Assembly: GCA_031278275.1 (NCBI GenBank)
Contig: JAITKW010000051.1
Span: 1 to 11,273, forward strand
Direction: 5' to 3'
DNA: 11,273 nt
Origin: Candidatus Nomurabacteria bacterium
GTDB taxonomy: Bacteria > Patescibacteriota > Saccharimonadia > Saccharimonadales > Saccharimonadaceae
Positions within the stretch are counted from its first letter, which is position 1; every line of letters begins with the position of its first letter. The translations under genes and the position numbers were made by a program. Shown here one piece after another: positions 6,202 to 11,273 of this stretch. The notes below the pieces were generated by a model. It was not told the origin of the DNA and made no database searches. It worked only from the letters and a program-made list of their open reading frames with translations.

Positions 6202-6221
6202 GAGAATGTTTATGGAGGATT

Positions 6222-6923
6222 ATGAAAAAATTATATTGTTTCTCGCCACTTGCAATGCTCATAACTTTTGTCATTGAGTTCGCTGGAGCGACTTATGCTT
6301 TAATCCGCTACAAAATGAACCGCGTGGGGCAAATGGTGGTGGCACTGCTTGGTTTTTTGGGATTATTCCAAGTAGCAGAATATATGATTTGCGAAAAAAT
6401 CGGCGGCGTGGAGTGGTCGCGGATTGGGTTTTTCGCCACAACTGTACTACCCCCGTTGGGTTTAACGTTGGGGCTTTCAATAACTGAGGTCAAAAACCGG
6501 TTTGTCGCTCTGCTGAAGCCCTTGATGTGGGTGGCTTGCGGATTGTTTTCATTTTATGTGCTGTTTTGGCAAAACGCCATCACCTCTGAAGTCTGCTCCG
6601 GCAATTATGTAATTTTTCACACCAGCGAAATTATGTGGTTGTATTCAGTTTATTACTTCTTGCTGTTGGGTACTGGGCTACTTGGTGGCATCTATCTCAT
6701 CAAAGTCACCAAAGACAAACGAAAAAAGAAAAGTTTACTCGCATTAGTTTTGGGAACTTTAGCGTTTTTAGTGCCAACAGTAATAGTAAACCTAATAAGC
6801 CACGAAACAGTGGCGGCAATTCCGAGCATCATGTGTGGATTTGCGGTAATTTTGGCGCTAGTTTTAATATTCATCATTTTACCAACCTCAGGGCTAAAGA
6901 GAACATATAAAAACGGCTCATGA
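6222..6923 (+). CDS. Seven-helix integral membrane protein of unknown function
   Basis: A 233-residue, very hydrophobic protein. Seven membrane helices can be drawn at about 8-29, 36-56, 68-87, 97-116, 136-160, 171-192 and 199-220, with a basic loop, KDKRKKK (164-170), between helices five and six that should face the cytoplasm. The layout recalls the seven-helix sensor part found at the N-terminus of some histidine kinases, but no kinase, GGDEF or other output domain follows, and I do not recognise the family. A transporter-like or sensory role cannot be assigned. The cysteines (6, 57, 106, 125, 205) are scattered. The 3' end (GLKRTYKNGS, then stop) is part of a duplicated sequence: a near copy begins 58 bp further on, and the transcript then ends at a strong terminator. 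Confidence 0.75.
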   Translation: MKKLYCFSPLAMLITFVIEFAGATYALIRYKMNRVGQMVVALLGFLGLFQVAEYMICEKIGGVEWSRIGFFATTVLPPLGLTLGLSITEVKNRFVALLKPLMWVACGLFSFYVLFWQNAITSEVCSGNYVIFHTSEIMWLYSVYYFLLLGTGLLGGIYLIKVTKDKRKKKSLLALVLGTLAFLVPTVIVNLISHETVAAIPSIMCGFAVILALVLIFIILPTSGLKRTYKNGS

Positions 6924-6986
6924 AAACATGTCGCCCATCGCACTGCACGGGCTAAAGAGAACGTATAAAAAACGGTCAGCAAAACC
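6891..6986 (+). repeat. Tandem duplication of the 3' gene end (58-bp period)
   Basis: GGGCTAAAGAGAAC occurs at 6891 and again at 6949. In both copies it runs on into a TATAAAAA-CGG stretch and a CAAAAC/GAAAAC end, with one substitution and a one-base indel in the first 26 bases. Copy one encodes the end of the membrane protein. Copy two is non-coding and supplies the left arm of the terminator. Confidence 0.75.
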
Positions 6987-6997
6987 GACCGTTTTTT
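6967..6997. terminator. Strong two-way Rho-independent terminator
   Basis: A perfect 11-bp inverted repeat (AAAAAACGGTC and GACCGTTTTTT) flanks a 9-nt loop. It ends the seven-helix protein gene (+) and the convergent PurC-like gene (-), whose stop is at 7015. Confidence 0.92.
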
Positions 6998-7014
6998 GAT
7001 TTTGGAGGTTATAG

Positions 7015-7779
7015 TCAGTAGTTTAGCGCGAAGTCTAAGATTCTCATACCGTCAATCTTCGTACTTTCACCTCGCAAGGTAAAGGCTTCGCCAGTCAGCT
7101 CAAGATGATGTCTCAAACAAGCCTCCCGAAGCTCACCAGCCAACTCTTCTTCCGACTTCGCAGCATCAAGTTGCGACCAAAGCAGATTGGGTAAACGCTC
7201 GCCACTGGCTGCTATACGCCAATCGCCCGTGCGGGGACTCAGCCCCCCGATTAAAACGATTTCCTTCCCCCCATTTAGTCTGCCAAACTTGAATGACAGC
7301 TCAATTGGAGTCAAAATACCGTTTCTTTCCGAAATTTGCTTGACAGCCACGAACAACTCCGTACTGTAGCTCCTTATCTTTTTGAACTCAGCCTTTGTTA
7401 TTACGCCCATCTTTGTGACATACTCCCCTGGAAGCTCTCCGTCTCCGCCACCACCGCTCAAAATCTCAAACGAAGTTGGCAACTGGACGACAAACCTCAG
7501 AGGAATGGGCTCCGCATACAAACCCATCAAGGTGTTTTGCGGTAAGTCTTCGTCACTTTTGTCTAAAAGCGTATAGAAGTTTGGGCAAACTTCATCGGTT
7601 TCACGGAAGAAATATTTTGATATTTCCGCCATGATCGCCCCGCTACCCGGAACTGTCACATGTCCGCCAGCTACGGGGATCTTGTCCTCCATAGTGATGG
7701 ACACCAGTTTCACGGACGTGGTTGTGTTCTCAAAGGTCGAAACCTTCAAGGTCTCAGAAAAAGTCTTTACGATTAACAT
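7015..7779 (-). CDS. Divergent SAICAR synthetase (PurC)-fold protein, probably not catalytic
   Basis: A 254-residue soluble protein. By eye it follows the PurC layout: an opening strand region (3-28), IPVAGGHVTVPGSGAIMAEISKYFF (34-58) in place of the PurC IPxKG...S..WF segment, PIPLRFVVQ (91-99) where PurC has VPVECVVR, KMGVITKAEF (123-132) resembling PxTKAE, and GILTPIELSFKFGRLNGGKEIVLIGGLSPRT (154-184) against GIILxDxKxEFG...GEIVLxDExxPD. Length fits too (PurC is about 235-250). The residues that bind Mg-ATP and aspartate in PurC are changed: the DE pair reads GG, PD reads PR, EFG reads KFG, and the R-x-x-x-GS motif is absent. So purine synthesis is unlikely; ligand binding or another role is possible. 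The start is firm: AGGAGG (7788-7793) lies 8 nt before the ATG. No other purine gene is near. Remote homology only. Confidence 0.55.
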   Translation of the reverse strand: MLIVKTFSETLKVSTFENTTTSVKLVSITMEDKIPVAGGHVTVPGSGAIMAEISKYFFRETDEVCPNFYTLLDKSDEDLPQNTLMGLYAEPIPLRFVVQLPTSFEILSGGGGDGELPGEYVTKMGVITKAEFKKIRSYSTELFVAVKQISERNGILTPIELSFKFGRLNGGKEIVLIGGLSPRTGDWRIAASGERLPNLLWSQLDAAKSEEELAGELREACLRHHLELTGEAFTLRGESTKIDGMRILDFALNY

Positions 7780-7824
7780 AATGTTAACCTCCTAAAAAAT
7801 AAATTTCGCCTAATGGATTTCACT

Positions 7825-7853
7825 ATTTTACCGCAAAACGCCAAAAAAGTCAA
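7825..7853 (-). promoter_or_regulatory. Sigma70 promoter of the PurC-like gene
   Basis: The minus strand reads TTGACT (7848-7853), a 17-nt spacer and TAAAAT (7825-7830). The leader would be about 40 nt and carries the AGGAGG site. The -35 hexamer overlaps the TGA stop of the upstream gene (7850-7852), showing how tightly the genes are packed. Confidence 0.72.
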
Positions 7854-8554
7854 CGTTCAACGTAGTCGGAGTTAGTCTTGCCGTTTCCTTGCCGATAAAT
7901 AGAGCCGTCTTCACGCATGATTTCCACGCAAAACATCGCGGCACCTTTGTGGTAATTACAATTTTCGCCAGCTTGGATATTGATCCAACCCGTGTGGTCA
8001 ACCGGTTTTTCGCTATTGATGGTAATAAGATAAGGCATTTGGTTGCCTGGATCAAAGAACTCCGTGAGTCTCTCCAAGTAATCAATCCGGAAACGTTCCA
8101 GATTTTCAGCGTCAGGTATCTGCCCCTTGTTGTTAGTTTGGTAATTTTGAATCTGTTGCATTACGCCATTAGCGGCATTCTCTCGGCGCATGTCCCACTC
8201 TTGGATAGTGAACGGGTTGCGAATCCAGCCAAAAATAAACATCGCCAAAACGAAATAACTAACCACGCCAAAACTAAAAAGTGCGCCAATCCCCGCGAAA
8301 AAGCGTGGCGTAACGCCCCATTTGAAAGACATCACACCGAACGTCAGCCCTACAACGGCAAGCCCCAAGCCAATTATTTGAAAAATTAAATCTAGCGGCA
8401 TCAAACAAGCACCGGCAATCCCCAGCAACAAACTCGTCCGCGAAAAGATTTTTTCCTTGCCCCAACGGCGGTATTGTCGGTTACGGGCGCGCCTGATATT
8501 TTTTTGCTCTATTTTACGAAGTTGCCTGGCACGTTTTCTCACATCGTTAATCAT
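7850..8554 (-). CDS. Multi-pass membrane protein with a pilin-like C-terminal domain
   Basis: A 234-residue protein in three parts. First, a strongly basic cytoplasmic N-terminus (residues 5-35, more than a dozen Arg/Lys). Second, three hydrophobic helices (about 39-57, 57-77 and 84-111). Third, an outside domain (112-234) that opens with a helix, MRRENAANGVMQQIQNYQTNNKGQIP (122-147), and continues through DYLERLTEFFDP (158-169), WINIQAGENC (190-199) and AAMFCVEIMREDGSIYRQGNG (205-225). That pattern (R-x-x-D/E, then I-x-x-Y-Q-x-N-N-x-G-x-x-P, then two cysteines and a short strand pair) resembles the globular heads of pseudopilins annotated in Saccharibacteria, here without the usual single pilin helix and prepilin cleavage site. 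Cys199 and Cys209 may pair. Function unknown. The start at 8554 is 7 nt after an extended -10; the ATGs at 8560 and 8563 would overlap or abut the promoter. Confidence 0.7.
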   Translation of the reverse strand: MINDVRKRARQLRKIEQKNIRRARNRQYRRWGKEKIFSRTSLLLGIAGACLMPLDLIFQIIGLGLAVVGLTFGVMSFKWGVTPRFFAGIGALFSFGVVSYFVLAMFIFGWIRNPFTIQEWDMRRENAANGVMQQIQNYQTNNKGQIPDAENLERFRIDYLERLTEFFDPGNQMPYLITINSEKPVDHTGWINIQAGENCNYHKGAAMFCVEIMREDGSIYRQGNGKTNSDYVER

Positions 8555-8561
8555 ATACATC

Positions 8562-8591
8562 ATTGTAACATAAAAATAAATGTGCTACAAT
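8562..8591. promoter_or_regulatory. Overlapping divergent promoters between the pilin-like and two-helix membrane genes
   Basis: The 30 bases form an interrupted palindrome with ends ATTGTA (8562-8567) and TACAAT (8586-8591). Plus strand: -35 TTGTAA (8563-8568), 17 nt, extended -10 TGC-TACAAT, ATG 8 nt later at 8600. Minus strand: -35 TTGTAG (8585-8590), 17 nt, extended -10 TGT-TACAAT (8562-8567), ATG 7 nt later at 8554. Each -10 overlaps the other's -35, so the two polymerases must compete. Both messages would be nearly leaderless. Confidence 0.62.
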
Positions 8592-8599
8592 CAAGCTGT

Positions 8600-9091
8600 A
8601 TGGAAGAGCAAAAATCCGCCACAGAGCCACAAGAAGAAACCATTATCAAATGGGAGGGGCAAGAGTTTATTGCTCATAATCGTGGCAAGGGTTGGGTGGC
8701 AGTTTTTGTGGCTATTAGCTTGCTTTTGATTGGGTTGTCAATTTGGCTAAAAGCTTGGACGTTTACAGCCTTGATTGTCGCGAGTGCCGTAGCGGTCGCC
8801 GTTTACATCAAGCGCCCGCCACACCTTATTCATTATTCTTTGACTAATAGCGGAATTATAGCAGGAGAGGATTTCCACAGCTTTTCCGAGTTCAAGCATT
8901 TTGGGGTAATTCAAGACGGTGCGCATTATTTTATCATGTTGGTGCCAACAAGACGACTCAAACCAGCGGTAACCCTTTATTTTCCAGAAACGGTTGGCGA
9001 AAAGTTGGTTGATGAACTAGGCGTGCGATTGCCAATGGAAGATTTGAAATTAGATACAATTGATAAACTATTGCGCAAATTGCGTATTTAG
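8600..9091 (+). CDS. Two-helix membrane protein with a probable PH-like domain
   Basis: A 163-residue protein of unknown function. An acidic N-terminal tail (1-14) and a short strand motif, IIKWEGQEF (15-23), precede two membrane helices (about 31-49 and 52-70). A soluble part follows with alternating strands: LIHYSLTNSGIIAG (76-89), FHSFSEFKHFGVIQDGAHYFIMLVP (92-116) and AVTLYFPE (123-130), then an amphipathic C-terminal helix (145-163). The ‘Y-x-L-T-x-x-G-I’ and ‘F-x-x-F’ pattern after two helices is typical of bacterial PH-like membrane proteins, so I infer that fold without claiming a ligand. The ATG at 8600 follows an extended -10 by 8 nt, and the upstream open frame (to 8474) lies over the divergent gene and its promoter. 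The next gene starts 41 nt after its stop and may be co-transcribed. Confidence 0.75.
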   Translation: MEEQKSATEPQEETIIKWEGQEFIAHNRGKGWVAVFVAISLLLIGLSIWLKAWTFTALIVASAVAVAVYIKRPPHLIHYSLTNSGIIAGEDFHSFSEFKHFGVIQDGAHYFIMLVPTRRLKPAVTLYFPETVGEKLVDELGVRLPMEDLKLDTIDKLLRKLRI

Positions 9092-9092
9092 T

Positions 9093-9126
9093 GTTAGAAT
9101 GGAAGAAATATAAGCATAAAGGGTGG
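9093..9126 (+). promoter_or_regulatory. Extended -10 promoter and ribosome site of the 137-residue protein gene
   Basis: TGTTAGAAT (TAGAAT at 9095-9100) is an extended -10 that overlaps the end of the upstream gene. A start near 9107 gives a leader of about 26 nt, and GGGTGG (9121-9126) lies 6 nt before the ATG at 9133. Confidence 0.45.
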
Positions 9127-9132
9127 AATAAA

Positions 9133-9546
9133 ATGGTGGATATTAAAGCGACAAAGACGACCAACGAAGAAAGCGAACTGGAAAAAGCGTTAGCGGGAAT
9201 AAATAACGATGCTAAGGTTGGAGGGGCTACCCCTTTGGATTTTCAAGAAACTCCAGTCCCAACAGTTGATGACATTTTGTCTAACAAGGCTCCGGCACCA
9301 ACGAACGCTCCGGTCGGCTCTTTGAAGAGCATTAAAAACAGCGTGCTTTCCGACCTCAAGCCATTGGTGGGCAAGGTCAATTTACCAGCTGAAGAACGTT
9401 TTGAACTTTTAATGCAGATTTTTGAAGTGACGAAAGACACAGATTTGATTGAACAGGCTTATAACGCCGCAAAAGAAATCATCGATGACACGATCAAAGC
9501 GGAAGCCTTACTGCGAGTAATCCGTGAAATTGACAACGTCAGTTAG
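9133..9546 (+). CDS. Small soluble protein of unknown function with a helical C-terminal domain
   Basis: A 137-residue acidic protein with no signal peptide, no membrane helix and no cysteine. The first 60 residues are low in hydrophobics and rich in Ala, Pro, Thr and Asn (for example NKAPAPTNAPVG, 51-62), so they are probably flexible. The rest (about 64-134) looks like a compact helical bundle: LKSIKNSVLSDLKPLV, PAEERFELLMQIFEVTKD, DLIEQAYNAAKEIIDD and KAEALLRVIREID, with regularly spaced Leu/Ile. This could be a protein-binding module; I do not recognise the family. The start at 9133 has a GGGTGG ribosome site 6 nt upstream; the open frame to GTG 9091 overlaps the -10 element. Its last 33 bases are the first part of a tandem repeat that runs to the stop of the convergent capA-like gene. 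Confidence 0.68.
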   Translation: MVDIKATKTTNEESELEKALAGINNDAKVGGATPLDFQETPVPTVDDILSNKAPAPTNAPVGSLKSIKNSVLSDLKPLVGKVNLPAEERFELLMQIFEVTKDTDLIEQAYNAAKEIIDDTIKAEALLRVIREIDNVS

Positions 9547-9668
9547 CCCGTCATCTTGCGAAACTTCGCTATTTTGCGAGTACTCTGTAAAATTGACAAC
9601 GTCAGTTAGCCCGTCATCTCGCGAAACTTCGTTATTTTTGTGAGTACTCTGTGAAATTGACAACGTCA
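9513..9668 (+). repeat. Tandem repeat, 63-64-bp unit, about 2.5 copies
   Basis: Units begin at 9513, 9576 and 9640 with GCGAGTA, GCGAGTA and GTGAGTA. Copies one and two differ by five substitutions and a one-base indel; copy three stops after 29 bases. Each copy holds TTGACAACGTCA, which contains the small inverted repeat TGAC-AAC-GTCA. Copy one includes the stop of the + gene, and copy three ends on the stop codon (9666-9668) of the minus-strand capA-like gene, so the repeat fills the whole convergent gap. No clear terminator is seen. Confidence 0.9.
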
Positions 9669-10826
9669 AATCCCCAACCGTTGCTTAACGGTGTTTAGGG
9701 TTTGCCCATCGCCTTTTTCGGTAATCTTAGCGCTGTTGGAGCTTGACAAAACATCAAAATTATATGTCGGCTCAAGCTTGCTCAGCCGTAATTCATCTCG
9801 GTAAGTTTGGCAAGCGACAAGAGTCTCGCAATCGGCTTGCGCCCACTTTTCCAAATCTTGCCCAGCCAAGTCAATCTTGACATCTAAAACCGCCGAAAAT
9901 GTTTCATAAGGCGCTCTCCACTGGTCAAAAATAAAATTACCAAGCGAGTAGGCGATGAGTTTGCCATTAAAAAACTCGGCATTTTGCGCAACGTGCGGGT
10001 GTGAGCCAATCACCATATCCGCCCCAAGCTCAATCATTTTACGGAAAGTCGTTTCTTGGACAGAATTAGCGTGAGTTTGGTACTCAATGCCACTGTGAGG
10101 CATGGCAATTACCGGCAAAACTTCGCTCCACTTCGCGATTTCCTGCAAAGATGCCTCTGGTATTTCGCCGAACACTAAATGATAGCCACAAAAACCAAAC
10201 GGCACGCTCGCCCCAGTTTCGCTACCATCAGATTTTTTAATGTTCGTTGTAATTTTTACAACATTACAGATATTATCCACGTCATAACGGTTATAAGTCC
10301 CGAAATATTGGATTTGGTTTGCCTCAAGGTGTTGTTTGGTCTCCAAAAAACCATCTTTGCCTTGGTTGTTCGTGTGATTATTCGCCAAAGACACCACCGA
10401 AAACCATTTTTTCATTTCCGGCAAATAATCGGGGTCGCAATTGAAAATCAGCTTTTCCATTTCTTGGTATTCATTATGCCCATTATTCGTCACCGGACAT
10501 TCCAAGTTGGCAATCCAATCCGTATAATTTTCCCTCTCAAAAGTATGCAACTCGGAAAACGGGTGTGCCGTAGTCAAAGGACTTTTTCTGGCAATAGAGT
10601 TGGTACCTCGCCCCAAGAAAATATCACCCGCCATCAGCCAACGTGACGTGGCTGCCTCAACAACAACTTCTGGCTCCGGCTGAATGCTAACTTCAGTTTG
10701 GACACTAATCTCCGACTTTGGCTGCCACAAATGACCCGCCACCACCGCAAAAACCGCCAAAAGCAACAAAACGCCACCAAAAACCAAGAAACTCAGCGCT
10801 TTTTGGAGGGTTTTTTGAATTTTCAT
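9666..10826 (-). CDS. CapA/PgsA-type metallophosphatase-fold protein, membrane anchored
   Basis: A 386-residue CapA family protein. An N-terminal signal anchor (about 11-31) places the rest outside the membrane after a Pro/Glu/Val-rich linker (36-60). The calcineurin-like fold shows the expected series: AGDIFLGRG (66-74), WIANLECPVT (104-113), VVSLANNHTNNQGKDGF (144-160), IAMPHSGIEYQ (240-250), DMVIGSHPHVAQ (270-281) and IAYSLGNFIFDQ (291-302). All likely metal ligands (Asp68, Asn107/Glu109, Asn150-His151, His244, His276/His278) are present. Relatives take part in poly-gamma-glutamate capsule production, but the poly-glutamate genes capB and capC are not here, so a cell-surface hydrolase or envelope role is just as likely. 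The ATG shares a base with the argS stop (TAATG), giving coupled translation. About 50 residues after the last motif (including Cys333 and Cys339) have no counterpart that I recognise. Confidence 0.88.
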   Translation of the reverse strand: MKIQKTLQKALSFLVFGGVLLLLAVFAVVAGHLWQPKSEISVQTEVSIQPEPEVVVEAATSRWLMAGDIFLGRGTNSIARKSPLTTAHPFSELHTFERENYTDWIANLECPVTNNGHNEYQEMEKLIFNCDPDYLPEMKKWFSVVSLANNHTNNQGKDGFLETKQHLEANQIQYFGTYNRYDVDNICNVVKITTNIKKSDGSETGASVPFGFCGYHLVFGEIPEASLQEIAKWSEVLPVIAMPHSGIEYQTHANSVQETTFRKMIELGADMVIGSHPHVAQNAEFFNGKLIAYSLGNFIFDQWRAPYETFSAVLDVKIDLAGQDLEKWAQADCETLVACQTYRDELRLSKLEPTYNFDVLSSSNSAKITEKGDGQTLNTVKQRLGI

Positions 10827-11273
10827 TACACCCTTTCAACCGTTGGCATACCGAGCAACTTGAACCCATCTTCCAACAAAATAATATATTTTTGCACTAA
10901 TTTTTGACGCAAAAACTCTTTTTCGCCACCAACCACCTTATCATTTTCATAAAATTGGCTGAAAGTTTGCGCTAGTTCATACAAATAAGTGCAAACATGG
11001 TGAGGGGTAAGCTCATCAACCGCACGCTTCAAAACCACTTGCCATTCTGCAAACTTCAACAGCAACTTCCGCTCCCATTTGTCCAGCTTGGCATTTTCTT
11101 CAGCTTGCGACTTGGTTTCAGCTTTCCTGAGAATTGATTTGGCGCGCGCCAAAGAATATTGCAAATATGGGCCGCTGTTGCCGTGCAAACTAACAGAATC
11201 CTTGATGTCAAAAATAATATCGCCACTTTCCAGCCGACTTTTCAAAAAAGCATATTTCACCGCACCCAGCGCC
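10826..11273 (-). CDS. argS: Arginyl-tRNA synthetase, C-terminal part (5' end outside window)
   Basis: The open frame continues past the window edge (last full codon at 11270-11272), and about 148 residues are visible. ArgS charges tRNA-Arg with arginine using ATP. The piece starts with ALGAVKYAFLKS, then DIIFDIKDSVSLHGNSGPYLQYSLARAKSIL, which is the conserved end of the class I catalytic domain (usual form FD..... GxxGPYxQYxxAR). The all-helical anticodon-binding domain follows: KWERKLLLKFAEW, HVCTYLYELAQTFSQFYEN and ILLEDGFKLLGMPTVERV. The usual last two residues R-M read R-V here. The stop overlaps the start of the capA-like gene by one base. The promoter lies outside the window. Confidence 0.95.
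   Translation of the reverse strand, partial: ALGAVKYAFLKSRLESGDIIFDIKDSVSLHGNSGPYLQYSLARAKSILRKAETKSQAEENAKLDKWERKLLLKFAEWQVVLKRAVDELTPHHVCTYLYELAQTFSQFYENDKVVGGEKEFLRQKLVQKYIILLEDGFKLLGMPTVERV

Noticed and set aside
7889..8389. 166-codon plus-strand open frame opposite the pilin-like membrane protein
   Set aside because: The minus-strand gene has a promoter, membrane helices and a recognisable domain pattern; the plus frame has no start signals and a shadow-like composition.
9513..9668. CRISPR array
   Set aside because: The copies are joined head to tail without unique spacers, the unit is 63-64 bp, and part of it is coding.
1..11273. UGA recoding as in Gracilibacteria
   Set aside because: All conserved proteins read through without in-frame UGA, and UGA is used as a stop at several genes (for example comF).

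Overview
The window looks like chromosomal DNA from a Patescibacteria/CPR bacterium, most probably Candidatus Saccharibacteria (TM7). This is an inference from content: short, tightly packed genes of moderate GC, many small membrane proteins without strong homologues, type IV pilus parts, a TrbC/VirB2-type pilin, a ComF competence protein, and a secreted protein of a type I associate with that phylum. All genes read with the standard code, and no in-frame UGA needs recoding, which argues against Gracilibacteria or Absconditabacteria.

Layout. 1-643 (+) is the C-terminal part of a PilC/GspF pilus platform protein, closed by a terminator shared with a convergent Hsp20 gene (761-1246, -). comF (1381-2046, +) diverges from hsp20 and meets a VirB2-like pilin gene (2055-2429, -) tail to tail. 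Then comes a two-gene minus-strand unit: a 126-residue membrane protein (4904-5284) overlapping by 10 nt a 799-residue membrane-anchored Clp-type double AAA+ ATPase (2514-4913). Divergent from it, with a textbook sigma70 promoter, is a secreted protein (5343-5981, +), then tRNA-Ser(GCU) and a seven-helix membrane protein (6222-6923, +). A strong two-way terminator separates that from a PurC-fold protein (7015-7779, -). A membrane protein with a pilin-like C-terminal domain (7850-8554, -) diverges from a two-helix membrane protein (8600-9091, +), which is followed by a small soluble protein (9133-9546, +). The window ends with an overlapping argS-capA pair on the minus strand (argS cut by the window edge).

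How it fits together. PilC, the pilin-like proteins and ComF suggest a surface-pilus and DNA-uptake theme, although the genes are not one operon. The most unusual item is the Clp-like ATPase: it is tethered to the membrane, has lost the aromatic pore loops of both rings and the ClpP-docking tripeptide, and its first ATPase domain lacks the Walker B glutamate and arginine finger, while the second keeps all its ATPase residues. It is translationally coupled to a small membrane partner. A second probable pseudoenzyme is the PurC-like protein, in which the catalytic acidic residues are gone.

Regulatory signals follow a clear pattern. Many promoters are extended -10 types (TG-N-TAnAAT). At five or six genes the ATG lies only 6-8 nt after the -10 box, which predicts transcripts with no or almost no leader; other genes use Shine-Dalgarno sequences. 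Two 3' gene ends (near 6891-6986 and 9513-9668) have been duplicated in tandem. No insertion sequence, CRISPR array, rRNA, riboswitch or replication origin was seen, and there is no gene-free stretch longer than about 240 bases.
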